This document shows, piece by piece, positions 41,469-49,768 of a DNA stretch of 64,000 nucleotides. The position numbers were made by a program, and so were the translations under genes. Within the stretch, counting starts at the first letter, position 1. Each line of letters opens with the position of its first letter. The notes below the pieces were generated by a model, which saw only the letters and a program-made list of their open reading frames with translations, did no database searches and was not told the origin of the DNA. Origin of the DNA: Agrilutibacter niabensis (GTDB taxonomy: Bacteria > Pseudomonadota > Gammaproteobacteria > Xanthomonadales > Xanthomonadaceae); contig NZ_JBHSNJ010000012.1 of assembly GCF_042657165.1 (NCBI RefSeq), positions 620,001-684,000 on the forward strand, written 5' to 3'.

Positions 41469-42490
41469 CGCTTCGCGTCGGCCAGCAGTTCGCGCAGGTC
41501 GTCGGGGAGGCGCACGCGGGGATACTCGCGCTGGAACAAGAGGAGACTGGCGCGCGCATTGTCGATGTCATCGCCATCGCGGCGGGCGCGAACGCGCTCA
41601 AGCCATTCGGCGGCGGCGAGGTGGGTGTCGTCGCTGACCGGGACCTGCGACCAGTCGCTGTACTGGTCCGCTCGGATGCGTGAGCCGGTGACTTCGATGC
41701 GGTCCAGGGTCGTCCCGGCCTCCGCACTCGCCGCGGCCGATGCGGGTGCGGTTTCGGCGACCAGAGGCGCCGTTGCCGGGGGCGGGGCCACGTTGCTCGC
41801 CGCGCGCGCGCGCTGTTCGGCAAGGGCGCGCGCTGCCGTCGTATAGGTGGCGTGGCTCTTGCGCGCCGGGGCGCTGGCGGCGGACGGCTCGGCCACGAAG
41901 CCGGATTCGGACGCCGCGTCACGCGCAGGTTGCTCGGCTTCGCGCTTTTCCTCAGCGGCGGATGCGGACTGCGCGGCGAGCGCGGAGGCTTCGTCTGCCA
42001 TGGCCGCTGGCGTCGGTGCGGCAACCGTCTTTGCACTGTCTTGCGACATCGGGGCAGGCGTTGCCGGAGGCACGGTCCGTTGCACTTGTCCGGCGGGCGC
42101 TGCTGGGGCGTCATCGGGCAATGGCGGTGGATTGACGGCGGGCGCCTTCGCAGCCCCCACCGGCTCGGCGATGAGGATGATCTCCTCGCCGGTGTCCGCT
42201 TCGCCCTGCGTCGTGACCAAGCCCGGCTGCGGCCGCAACTGCCACACCAGCCCGAGCGCCAGCACCGCGGCGGCAGCAACGCCCATGCCAGTTACCAGGG
42301 CCGGGGGCACGCCCAGCCACGCCAGCCGGCGGCCGGGCGTGCGCGTGACCGCCGCGGCATGCGCGGCCGCGAGGATCCTCGCGTCCAGCGCAGGCGGCGG
42401 CCCGTCGAACGGACCGATACGCCCAAGCCGCGCGGCGAGGGCGCGCTCTTCGTCGTCCAGCGGTTCGTGGTGGTCGGGAGCGGTGGTCAT
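41465..42490 (-). CDS. Membrane anti-sigma candidate with TonB-receptor-like motif
   Basis: A 341-residue single-pass protein. The N-terminal 60 residues (DDEERALAARLGRIGPFDG and ALDARILAAAHAAA) are soluble and resemble cytoplasmic sigma-binding tails. A membrane helix spans about residues 61-83. A 170-residue Ala/Pro-rich periplasmic stretch follows, then TLDRIEVTGSRIRADQ at 261-276 and a folded C-terminus. I chose ATG 42488-42490, which overlaps the ECF sigma stop by four bases. That coupling supports an anti-sigma role, which is inference. The same TLDR motif is in the VWA lipoprotein 4 kb away. Confidence 0.7.
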   Translation of the reverse strand: MTTAPDHHEPLDDEERALAARLGRIGPFDGPPPALDARILAAAHAAAVTRTPGRRLAWLGVPPALVTGMGVAAAAVLALGLVWQLRPQPGLVTTQGEADTGEEIILIAEPVGAAKAPAVNPPPLPDDAPAAPAGQVQRTVPPATPAPMSQDSAKTVAAPTPAAMADEASALAAQSASAAEEKREAEQPARDAASESGFVAEPSAASAPARKSHATYTTAARALAEQRARAASNVAPPPATAPLVAETAPASAAASAEAGTTLDRIEVTGSRIRADQYSDWSQVPVSDDTHLAAAEWLERVRARRDGDDIDNARASLLLFQREYPRVRLPDDLRELLADAKR

Positions 42491-43041
42491 TCGTTCAATC
42501 TCTGGCGCAGCTTGTCCATGGCGTAGCGAAGCCGCGATTTCACTGTCTCCCTGCCGACGCCGGTGATGGCGCCGATTTCCTCCAGGCTCAATTCCTGCTC
42601 GAGGCGCAGTACCAGCACCTCGCGTTGCTCCTCGGGTAGTTCCGCCATCGCCAGTTGCAGGCGACGGCGCTGTTCGAATTCGGACAACTCGCGCTCGGGC
42701 GTGGACGGATCTGGTACCCGGGCGGCGCGTTCGTCGCCGTCCTCCGGTGCGGGCGGACGGTGCTTCGCGGCCCGCCAATGATCGTTGAGGCGATTGTGGG
42801 CGATCCTGAACAGCCAGGTTGCGAACGCAGCATCCGGCTTCCAGCCGGCGCGCGCGGCGATCACGCGCTGCCACACATCCTGGAAGAACTCGTCGGCCAT
42901 CGCCTGGTTGCGCAACTGGCGCAGGAGGAAACGGTAGAGCGGGCCGCGATGGCGGGCGTAGAGCGTCTCGAACGCGGCCACGTCGCCGCCCACCCAGGCC
43001 AGCATCAACAGATCATCATTGGCGTCCGCGCCCGGATTCAT
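42487..43041 (-). CDS. ECF sigma factor
   Basis: A 184-residue ECF sigma. Region 2 shows GDVAAFETLYARHRGPLYRFL, ADEFFQDVWQRV and ATWLFRIAHNRLNDHWR. Region 4 shows LPEEQREVLVLRLEQELSLEEIGAITGVGRETVKSRLRYAM. I chose ATG 43039-43041 (MNPGADANDD); the longer open frame to 43203 is proline-rich and not sigma-like. It heads a minus-strand operon: sigma, membrane anti-sigma candidate, yigZ, ABC exporter. Confidence 0.92.
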   Translation of the reverse strand: MNPGADANDDLLMLAWVGGDVAAFETLYARHRGPLYRFLLRQLRNQAMADEFFQDVWQRVIAARAGWKPDAAFATWLFRIAHNRLNDHWRAAKHRPPAPEDGDERAARVPDPSTPERELSEFEQRRRLQLAMAELPEEQREVLVLRLEQELSLEEIGAITGVGRETVKSRLRYAMDKLRQRLNE

Positions 43042-43307
43042 CGCGGGCAGGTTAAGGGGTGGAGTGGGTGCCGTGAAGCCGTTTCCGGCCGATACGGGTT
43101 GATGAACCGGGCGTGGAGCCGGTAAATGTGCTGCCGGCGGGTGGGTCAGCTGCAATCGGGGCGGTTCGATCAGGTCCGGTGCCGTTGCGCATGCGAGCTC
43201 CATGCCGGAAAGAACGCCCAGGAGGGGCGGCCGGGGTTGGGGGCTACGGGATCACCCCACTAGGGTTATGCTCCGCGGAGACATCGGGGGATGCGATTGA
43301 GGGGCGA

Positions 43308-46217
43308 GTGCAACGATTGCGGGCTATGAGGGCCAAGCCGGCGGAACAGGCCGAAAGCGGCGCGCAGGCCCTGGCCAGCGCGCTGCAGCAGGGATTGCCG
43401 TCCGGCTCGCAGGTGCTGGTTCGCTGGCGCGACGCGGCGGGGACGGGGGGCTGCTCCATGTCCGCCGACGTGCCGTCACGTCTGCACGAATTCGCCGACC
43501 AGCAGATGCTCTCCGGCGGCGGCCTTGTCGAGGACGCGAAGACCCTGGCCGACGTGTGGGACGGTGAAGGCGACATGCGCGCAACGATCGTGGCGCACGT
43601 CCCTGAAACCATGTCGCAGCCCGCGCGCCGTGGCTGGCTGTCCATGGCGAAGATGCTGGTGGTCGCGCACCTCTCCGCGACCCAAGCGCAGGCGCGCGCC
43701 GAACTCCTGGAAAAATCCGAACGCCTGCAGCAGGCGCTGTACGAAATCGCCGACCTGGCCGGGTCGGACCTCGAAATGGCCGACATGCTCCGCCGGATCC
43801 ACGCGATCGTCGCCGGCCTCATGTATGCCGAGAATTTCTACATCGTGCTCTACGACGATGTCCGCGATTCGCTGCGTTTCCTCTACTTCGCGGACCGGCA
43901 GGATCCCTACGTCGCCGACCCGCTGCTCGATATCCCCGCCATCGACATGCCCAACAGCCTGACGCTGGCACTGCTCAGGCATGGCGAGCCCATGCTGGGG
44001 CCGTCGGACGAGCTGCGCGAGCAGTTTGGCGTTCCGCGCGACGTCGTCCATGGTCCCGATTCGGAAGACTGGCTGGGCGTGCCGATGCGCCGTGACGACC
44101 GAGTCTGCGGCGCCGTGGTGGTGCAGAGCTACGACCGTCCCGACGTCTACCGCGACGAGGAACGCGCACTGCTGAGCTACGTTGCCCAGCACATCCTCAC
44201 CGCGCTCGACCGCCGCCAGGCCCGCGACGACCTCGAGCGCCGCGTCGAGGACCGTACCCGCGCCCTGCAGCACAGCAACCGCGACCTGCAGGCGGAGATC
44301 GTCGAGCGCCAGCGCGGCGAACGCCTGCAACGCGCGCTCTTCCGCATCGCCGAACTGTCGATCACCTCGGAGACGCTGGAGCGCTTCTACGCCCAGGTGC
44401 ATGACGTCGTCGGCGAACTGCTGTACGCGCGCAATTTCTACATCGCGCTGCTGTCCGAAGACAGCACCATGATCGAGTTCCCGTATTCGATCGACGAGCG
44501 CGACGCCGTGCGCCAGGCGCGCCAGCTCGCCGCCGGCCTCACCGAATACGTGATCCAGGGTGGCCACCCACTGCTGGCCGATCGCCAGCTGATCGAAGAA
44601 TTGCAACGGGCCGGGAAGGTACGCACGCTGGGTACGCAATCGCATTGCTGGCTCGGCGTGCCGTTGTTCCGCGAGGAAGCCGTGGTCGGCGTGATCGCGG
44701 TGCAGAGCTATTCGCCGGCAATAAGCTTCACCAGCCGCGACCAGGAACTGCTCACCTTCGTTGCCCACCACATCGGCATCGGCCTGGTGCGCAAGCAGGC
44801 ACAGGATCGCCTGCTGGTGGCGCACAGCGAACTGGAACAGCGCGTTACCTCGCGCACCCGGGAGCTTGCCGAGGCCAACGCGGAGCTGCTCTCGCAGATC
44901 GGCGAGCGCCTGCGCGCCGAGCAGCAGCTCACTTACCAGGCGCGGCACGATGCGCTCACCGGCCTGCCCAACCGCAGCCAGCTGCTGGAGCGGCTGGTGG
45001 CGTCGATCGCGCGCGCACAGTCGGAATCGGCCCAGGGCCATTCGCCGGCGCGGTTCTTCGCGGTGCTGTTCCTCGACCTCGACCGCTTCAAGCTGGTGAA
45101 CGACAGCGTCGGGCACGCCGCGGGTGACGAACTGCTGATCGAGGCCGGCCGCCGCATCGTCGCCACGGTCCGTGGCGGGGACACGGTCGCGCGGCTGGGG
45201 GGTGACGAATTCGCCATCCTGATCAACGACATCGACCACCTGCAGGTCGCGGAAGAACTCGCGCGGCGCGTGCTGGTCGCGCTGGGCGAGCCGTTCTGGG
45301 TGGCCGGTCGCGAAGTGTTCCCGTCCGCCAGCGTGGGCATCGCCGCCTGGCATCCGCGCTACCAGACCGGTGCCGAGCTGCTGCGCGACGCCGACGCGGC
45401 CATGTACCGTGCCAAGGCCAGCGGCCGCAGCGGTTGTGCGGTGTTCGACGAGGTCATGCGCGAGGAAGCCTTGCGCATCCTCGACCTCGAGGCCGACCTG
45501 CGACGCGCGATCAACAGCGACGACTTCGTTGCGTATTACCAGCCGATCGTGCGCCTGAGCGACCGGCGCGTAATCGGACATGAAGCGCTGCTGCGCTGGC
45601 GCCATGAGCGCCGCGGGCTGCTCTTGCCGGGCGAGTTCATCGGCCTGGGCGAAGACAGCGGCCTGATCGAGGAAGTCGACTGGCTGATGTACGCGCAGGT
45701 CGCAAAACGGCTTGCGCACGAGGAGTCCGGCTACATCTCGGTGAACGTATCCCCGCGCCACTTCCTGTCGCCGGACTTCGCCGAACGCCTGCTGGCGCTG
45801 CTCGAGAATGCCGGCGCCAATCCGCATCGCCTGCGCATCGAGATCACCGAGGGCGCCCTGCTCGACGACACCGCGCGCGCGCTGCGCACGCTGCGGACGC
45901 TGCGCAGCAGCGGCGTGCTGGCCCAACTGGACGACTTCGGCACGGGGTTCTCCGCACTTTCGTACCTGCATCGCTTCCCGCTGGAATGCCTGAAGATCGA
46001 TCGCAGCTTCGTCTCGGGCCTGGTCGGCGATACCCGTCCGGAAAGCATGGCCGTGGTGCGCGCGATCCAGGCGCTGGCGGGATCGCTGGGCATCCACACG
46101 ATCGGCGAGGGCGTGGAGAGCGAGTCGCAGCGGATCATCCTGCGCGAGCTCGGTTGCCAGCACGGGCAGGGCTACCTGTTCGGCAAGCCCGAGCCACAAC
46201 TGGTGCCGCTGCGCTGA
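43308..46217 (+). CDS. GAF-GAF-GGDEF-EAL cyclic-di-GMP protein
   Basis: A 969-residue signalling protein from the GTG at 43308, with GAGGGG just upstream. ATG 43326 is an alternative and the frame is open to 43113, so the start is uncertain. GAF domains lie at about 150-290 and 350-500, each followed by a coiled coil. The GGDEF domain (about 550-715) has intact GGDEF near residue 631 and the inhibitory RxxD motif (RGGD) five residues before it. The EAL domain (about 725-965) has EALLRW near 759, NVSP and DDFGTGFS. Both cyclase and phosphodiesterase sites therefore look intact. There is no membrane segment. Confidence 0.93.
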   Translation: MQRLRAMRAKPAEQAESGAQALASALQQGLPSGSQVLVRWRDAAGTGGCSMSADVPSRLHEFADQQMLSGGGLVEDAKTLADVWDGEGDMRATIVAHVPETMSQPARRGWLSMAKMLVVAHLSATQAQARAELLEKSERLQQALYEIADLAGSDLEMADMLRRIHAIVAGLMYAENFYIVLYDDVRDSLRFLYFADRQDPYVADPLLDIPAIDMPNSLTLALLRHGEPMLGPSDELREQFGVPRDVVHGPDSEDWLGVPMRRDDRVCGAVVVQSYDRPDVYRDEERALLSYVAQHILTALDRRQARDDLERRVEDRTRALQHSNRDLQAEIVERQRGERLQRALFRIAELSITSETLERFYAQVHDVVGELLYARNFYIALLSEDSTMIEFPYSIDERDAVRQARQLAAGLTEYVIQGGHPLLADRQLIEELQRAGKVRTLGTQSHCWLGVPLFREEAVVGVIAVQSYSPAISFTSRDQELLTFVAHHIGIGLVRKQAQDRLLVAHSELEQRVTSRTRELAEANAELLSQIGERLRAEQQLTYQARHDALTGLPNRSQLLERLVASIARAQSESAQGHSPARFFAVLFLDLDRFKLVNDSVGHAAGDELLIEAGRRIVATVRGGDTVARLGGDEFAILINDIDHLQVAEELARRVLVALGEPFWVAGREVFPSASVGIAAWHPRYQTGAELLRDADAAMYRAKASGRSGCAVFDEVMREEALRILDLEADLRRAINSDDFVAYYQPIVRLSDRRVIGHEALLRWRHERRGLLLPGEFIGLGEDSGLIEEVDWLMYAQVAKRLAHEESGYISVNVSPRHFLSPDFAERLLALLENAGANPHRLRIEITEGALLDDTARALRTLRTLRSSGVLAQLDDFGTGFSALSYLHRFPLECLKIDRSFVSGLVGDTRPESMAVVRAIQALAGSLGIHTIGEGVESESQRIILRELGCQHGQGYLFGKPEPQLVPLR

Positions 46218-46230
46218 TCTGAAACGCAGC

Positions 46231-46253
46231 GGCTCCGGCGTTGCGCCGGAGCC
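46231..46253. terminator. 10-bp hairpin between convergent genes
   Basis: GGCTCCGGCG (46231-46240), loop TTG, CGCCGGAGCC (46244-46253). It sits between the ends of the GGDEF-EAL gene and the VWA gene and could serve both. No U-tract is present. Confidence 0.65.
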
Positions 46254-46273
46254 ACGTTCCCGCATTTCGATGG

Positions 46274-48148
46274 TTATTCGCTGACCTGTGCGGTGGCGGC
46301 GCCTTCGGTCGCAGTGAGCTTTTGCGCCCGCGCCACCAATCCAACGAACTCCCGGCGCTGGCCCCATTGATCAGTGCCGATCGACCGCTGCGCCGCCGCC
46401 GCGATCTCGTCCCAGCTCCAACGACCGATCTGCTTGCCACCGCGCAAGGCGTCGGCAAAGGCCGCGACTGCGCTGGCGAAACGCATCGAAGCACTGGGTG
46501 CCGCGACCAGTTGCGAACGCAGGATTGGTGTTTCGATCAGGCGACTGCTGTCCTCGCCCGGACGCTTGTAGCGAAGACGCAGGTGCGCGAGTTCCCTCGC
46601 ATTGCCGGTGCCGACTGCCCTGCCTGATTCGCCATAGCGCAGGGGCGGCAGGCGATCGGCCCCCGAACCCGCCGGCGTGATTTCGTACAACGCGGTCACT
46701 TCATGTCCCGCGCCGATGTCGCCGGCATCGACCTTGTCGTTGGCGAAATCCTCGCGGTTCAGGACGCGGTTCTCGTAGCCGATCAGCCGGTATTCGGCCG
46801 CCACGGCGGGATTGAATTCGATCTGGATCTTCACGTCCTTCGCGATCGTGAGCAGCGTCGAACCCATCTCCTGCACCAGCACCTTGCGCGCCTCCATGGG
46901 CGTGTCGATGTAGGCGTGGTTGCCATCGCCCACGTCCGCCAGTTTTTCCGCGAGCTGGTCGTTGTAGTTGCCCTGGCCGTAGCCGAGCGTGGTCAGCGCG
47001 ATGCCGCTCTTCCGCTGGTCGGCGACCAGCGTCTCCAGTGCGTTCTGGTCGACGGTTCCAACGTTGAAGTCGCCGTCGGTGGCGAGGATGACGCGGTTCA
47101 CGCCGCCCTTGATGTAGGCCTGTTTCGCCATGGCATAGGCCAGCCGGATGCCGTCGCCGCCGTTGGTGCTGCCACCGGCTTCGAGACGATCGAGCGCTTC
47201 CAGGATCTCGTCGCGCTGCGCACCCGAGGTCGGCGGCAGCACGAGCCCCGCCGAACCCGCGTAGACCACCATCGACACGCGGTCCTGCGGCCGCAGGTGC
47301 TTCACCAGCTGCTGCAGCGAGTCCTTGACCAGCGGCAGCTTGTCCGGCGACTGCATCGAGCCCGAGGTGTCGATCAGGAAAACCAGGTTCGCCGGCGGGA
47401 TCTCGGCCTTCGGCACGTCATAGCCCTTGATGCCGATCATCAGCAGCTGGCGCTTGCTGTCCCAGGGCGCCGGTGCGAGTTCGGTGGTGACCTGGAATGG
47501 CGTCTCGCGCGATGCAGGCGCCGGATGCCCGTAGTCGAAGTAATTGATGAACTCCTCCGCGCGAACGGCGTCGGAGGGCGGACGCGTGCCGTCGGCCAGC
47601 ATGCGGCGCACGTTGCTGTAGCTGCCGGTGTCGACGTCGATGGAGAAGGTGGAAACCGGCTGCTCCGAAGTGCGGTGCACCGGGTTGTCGTCGTTGTGCG
47701 CGTACTTTTCGGTGTTGGCCGGCGGGGGCAGCGGCGCAGGCATGGCGTACAGGGCTTGCGCGGCAGGCGCCACCTGGTTCGCAGCGACGCGCGAGCCGGT
47801 GACTTCGACCCGGTCCAGCGTCGGCCCCGGGGCCGGGCTGGCGGGCGGTGGCGGCGCCATCACGAGACTGGCATCCGGCATCGCGACGTTGCCCGCCGCC
47901 CGGGCAGAACGGCGTTCGCGCTTGTCTTTTTCCTGTCGGCGGATGGACTTGGCGTCGGTGGATGTCGCGGCTGCGTCGGCGGCAGCCTGCGCGGCATCGG
48001 CCGCTTCGTAGGCGGCGGCAGCGGCCTCCAGGGCGGCTTCCTCTTCCGGCGTCGTGGCGACGCCATCGCCGGCGGTACTGCAGGCGACCAGGCTCAGGGC
48101 GAGTGCAAGGGCGAAGTACAGGCGGTGCTGCTGGATCGAGCGTTGCAT
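46274..48148 (-). CDS. VWA-domain lipoprotein (YfbK type)
   Basis: A 624-residue lipoprotein with lipobox LVAC (Cys23). An Ala/Glu-rich helical stretch follows, then TLDRVEVTGSR at residues 110-120. A YfbK-type N-terminal domain (STFSIDVDTGSYSNVRRMLADG, then RAEEFINYFDYG) precedes a VWA domain with MIDAS motif LIDTSGSM, TNGGDGI and ILATDGDFNVG. A C-terminal DUF3520-like region ends the chain. The role is unknown. It faces the GGDEF-EAL gene tail to tail. Confidence 0.88.
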   Translation of the reverse strand: MQRSIQQHRLYFALALALSLVACSTAGDGVATTPEEEAALEAAAAAYEAADAAQAAADAAATSTDAKSIRRQEKDKRERRSARAAGNVAMPDASLVMAPPPPASPAPGPTLDRVEVTGSRVAANQVAPAAQALYAMPAPLPPPANTEKYAHNDDNPVHRTSEQPVSTFSIDVDTGSYSNVRRMLADGTRPPSDAVRAEEFINYFDYGHPAPASRETPFQVTTELAPAPWDSKRQLLMIGIKGYDVPKAEIPPANLVFLIDTSGSMQSPDKLPLVKDSLQQLVKHLRPQDRVSMVVYAGSAGLVLPPTSGAQRDEILEALDRLEAGGSTNGGDGIRLAYAMAKQAYIKGGVNRVILATDGDFNVGTVDQNALETLVADQRKSGIALTTLGYGQGNYNDQLAEKLADVGDGNHAYIDTPMEARKVLVQEMGSTLLTIAKDVKIQIEFNPAVAAEYRLIGYENRVLNREDFANDKVDAGDIGAGHEVTALYEITPAGSGADRLPPLRYGESGRAVGTGNARELAHLRLRYKRPGEDSSRLIETPILRSQLVAAPSASMRFASAVAAFADALRGGKQIGRWSWDEIAAAAQRSIGTDQWGQRREFVGLVARAQKLTATEGAATAQVSE

Positions 48149-48263
48149 GGGGCGTCTCCGCGGCTGGGTTGCCGGTGGAAACGCATGGGCTTCATGAACG
48201 GGGTTGGCTGCCCGGGAAAAATTCTTGCCGGGCGATTGCCGACGCGTTGCCCAGCGGGATCGC

Positions 48264-49691
48264 TCAGCTGCGGATCACCAGCAACCGCTGCTCGGTCATG
48301 TCCTCGATCGCGTAGCGCACGCCTTCACGCCCAAGGCCGGAATGTTTCACTCCACCGTAGGGCATGTTGTCGACGCGGAAGCTGGGCACGTCGCCGACGA
48401 TCACGCCGCCGACTTCCAGCCGGTCCCAGGCGCGCATTGCGTGGGCGAGGTTGCCGGTGAATACGCCCGCCTGCAGGCCGAAGTCGCTGTCGTTGACCCG
48501 GTCGAGCGCGTCATCGAAATCGTCGAAGGGCTCGATCGTCGCCACCGGGCCGAAGGCTTCCTTGCGGTAGAGGTCGCTGTCGTGCGGAACCTTCTCCAGC
48601 AATGCGGCTGGCAGCATGTTGCGTTCGCGCGGTCCGCCCGCGAGCACCTTCGCGCCTCCCTTGCGCGCCGCCGCGATCCAGTTTTCCACGCGCTGCGCGG
48701 CTTCATCGTTGACCATCGGGCCGATGAAGGTCGTCTCAAGGCGCGGGTCGCCCATGCGCAGCCTGGCGACGGCCGTCTTCAGCTTCCGGCGCAGCTTTTC
48801 GTAGATGTCCGCATGCGCATAGATCCGTTGCACGCTGATGCAGCTCTGCCCGGACTGGTAGTACGCGCCGAAGATGAGCCGTTCGACGACGTGGTCCAGC
48901 GAGGCGCCGGGATCTGCGTCGACGATGCAGGACGCATTGCCGCCGAGTTCGAGCGTGACCTTCTTGCGGCCGGCGCGGGCCTTGAGATCCCAGCCGACGA
49001 GACCTCCGGTAAAGCTCAGCAAGGCGATGCGCTCGTCCTCGACCAGGGCCGCGGCATCGTCGGTGGAACACACGACGACGGAGAACGCGCCCTTGGGCAG
49101 GTCGGTCTCGGCGAGGATCTCCGCGATGATCAGCGCGCCGATCGGCGTCTTCTCCGCGGGCTTGAGCACGAACGGACAACCCGCTGCGATGGCCGGCGCC
49201 ACTTTGTGCGCTACCAGATTGAGCGGGAAGTTGAAGGGCGTGATGAAACTGCACACGCCGATCGGCACGCGCTTCACCATGCCGCGGTAGCCGCGGGCGC
49301 GAGGGGAGATCTGCAGCTCCAGCACCTCGCCCGGACTGCGCGTGGCCTCACCGGCGGCGATGCGGAACGTGTCGATCAGTCGGGTAACTTCGCCGCGCGC
49401 ATCCTTGATCGGCTTGCCCGCTTCGATGCACAGGGCCTGGGCCAGTTCCTCGAAGCGCTCGCCGAAGCGGCGCACGCAATGCTCCAGTACGTCGCGGCGG
49501 GCATCGGGCGGAAACGCAGCCATGGCGGCGCGCGCCTTGTGCGCCGCGACGATCGCCTTGCGCACGGCGGCGGCATCGGCGAGGGACACGCGGGTCGCAC
49601 GCTTGCCGGTGAACTTGTCGAGGACATCCAGTTCCTGCTTCGCGCGGACCGGCTGGTTGGCAAGGTAATTGGGGTAGTGCTTGGCGAGCAT
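48264..49691 (-). CDS. NAD(P)-dependent aldehyde dehydrogenase
   Basis: A 475-residue ALDH-superfamily enzyme. Catalytic Cys is in YQSGQSCISVQRI and the general-base Glu in VTLELGGNA. The substrate region ITPFNFPLNLVAHKVAPAIAAG resembles the lactaldehyde / non-phosphorylating glyceraldehyde-3-phosphate branch. The usual FTGS cofactor motif reads FTGGLVGW here. The substrate cannot be assigned from context. It stands alone between the VWA and xseA genes. Confidence 0.85.
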   Translation of the reverse strand: MLAKHYPNYLANQPVRAKQELDVLDKFTGKRATRVSLADAAAVRKAIVAAHKARAAMAAFPPDARRDVLEHCVRRFGERFEELAQALCIEAGKPIKDARGEVTRLIDTFRIAAGEATRSPGEVLELQISPRARGYRGMVKRVPIGVCSFITPFNFPLNLVAHKVAPAIAAGCPFVLKPAEKTPIGALIIAEILAETDLPKGAFSVVVCSTDDAAALVEDERIALLSFTGGLVGWDLKARAGRKKVTLELGGNASCIVDADPGASLDHVVERLIFGAYYQSGQSCISVQRIYAHADIYEKLRRKLKTAVARLRMGDPRLETTFIGPMVNDEAAQRVENWIAAARKGGAKVLAGGPRERNMLPAALLEKVPHDSDLYRKEAFGPVATIEPFDDFDDALDRVNDSDFGLQAGVFTGNLAHAMRAWDRLEVGGVIVGDVPSFRVDNMPYGGVKHSGLGREGVRYAIEDMTEQRLLVIRS

Positions 49692-49768
49692 GAGGAAGCC
49701 TCCAGGTCCCGGAACCCAACCCTAAACGATCGCGTGTTCAGGCCGGTTATGCGACGCCTGCCATTTGG

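Noticed and set aside
43042..43307. Upstream extension of the ECF sigma gene (to 43203) and of the GGDEF-EAL gene (to 43113), and an ECF-type promoter here and before the VWA gene
   Set aside because: The extensions are proline- or glycine-rich and unlike either family. CAACCC occurs upstream of both the sigma and VWA genes at similar distances, but the partner -10 boxes (CTTCA and CGTTT) disagree, so I do not claim a shared promoter.
43476..46367. A 963-codon open frame on the minus strand opposite the GGDEF-EAL gene
   Set aside because: It mirrors the codon periodicity of the real gene, has no recognisable domain and no ribosome site; long antisense frames are expected at this GC content.
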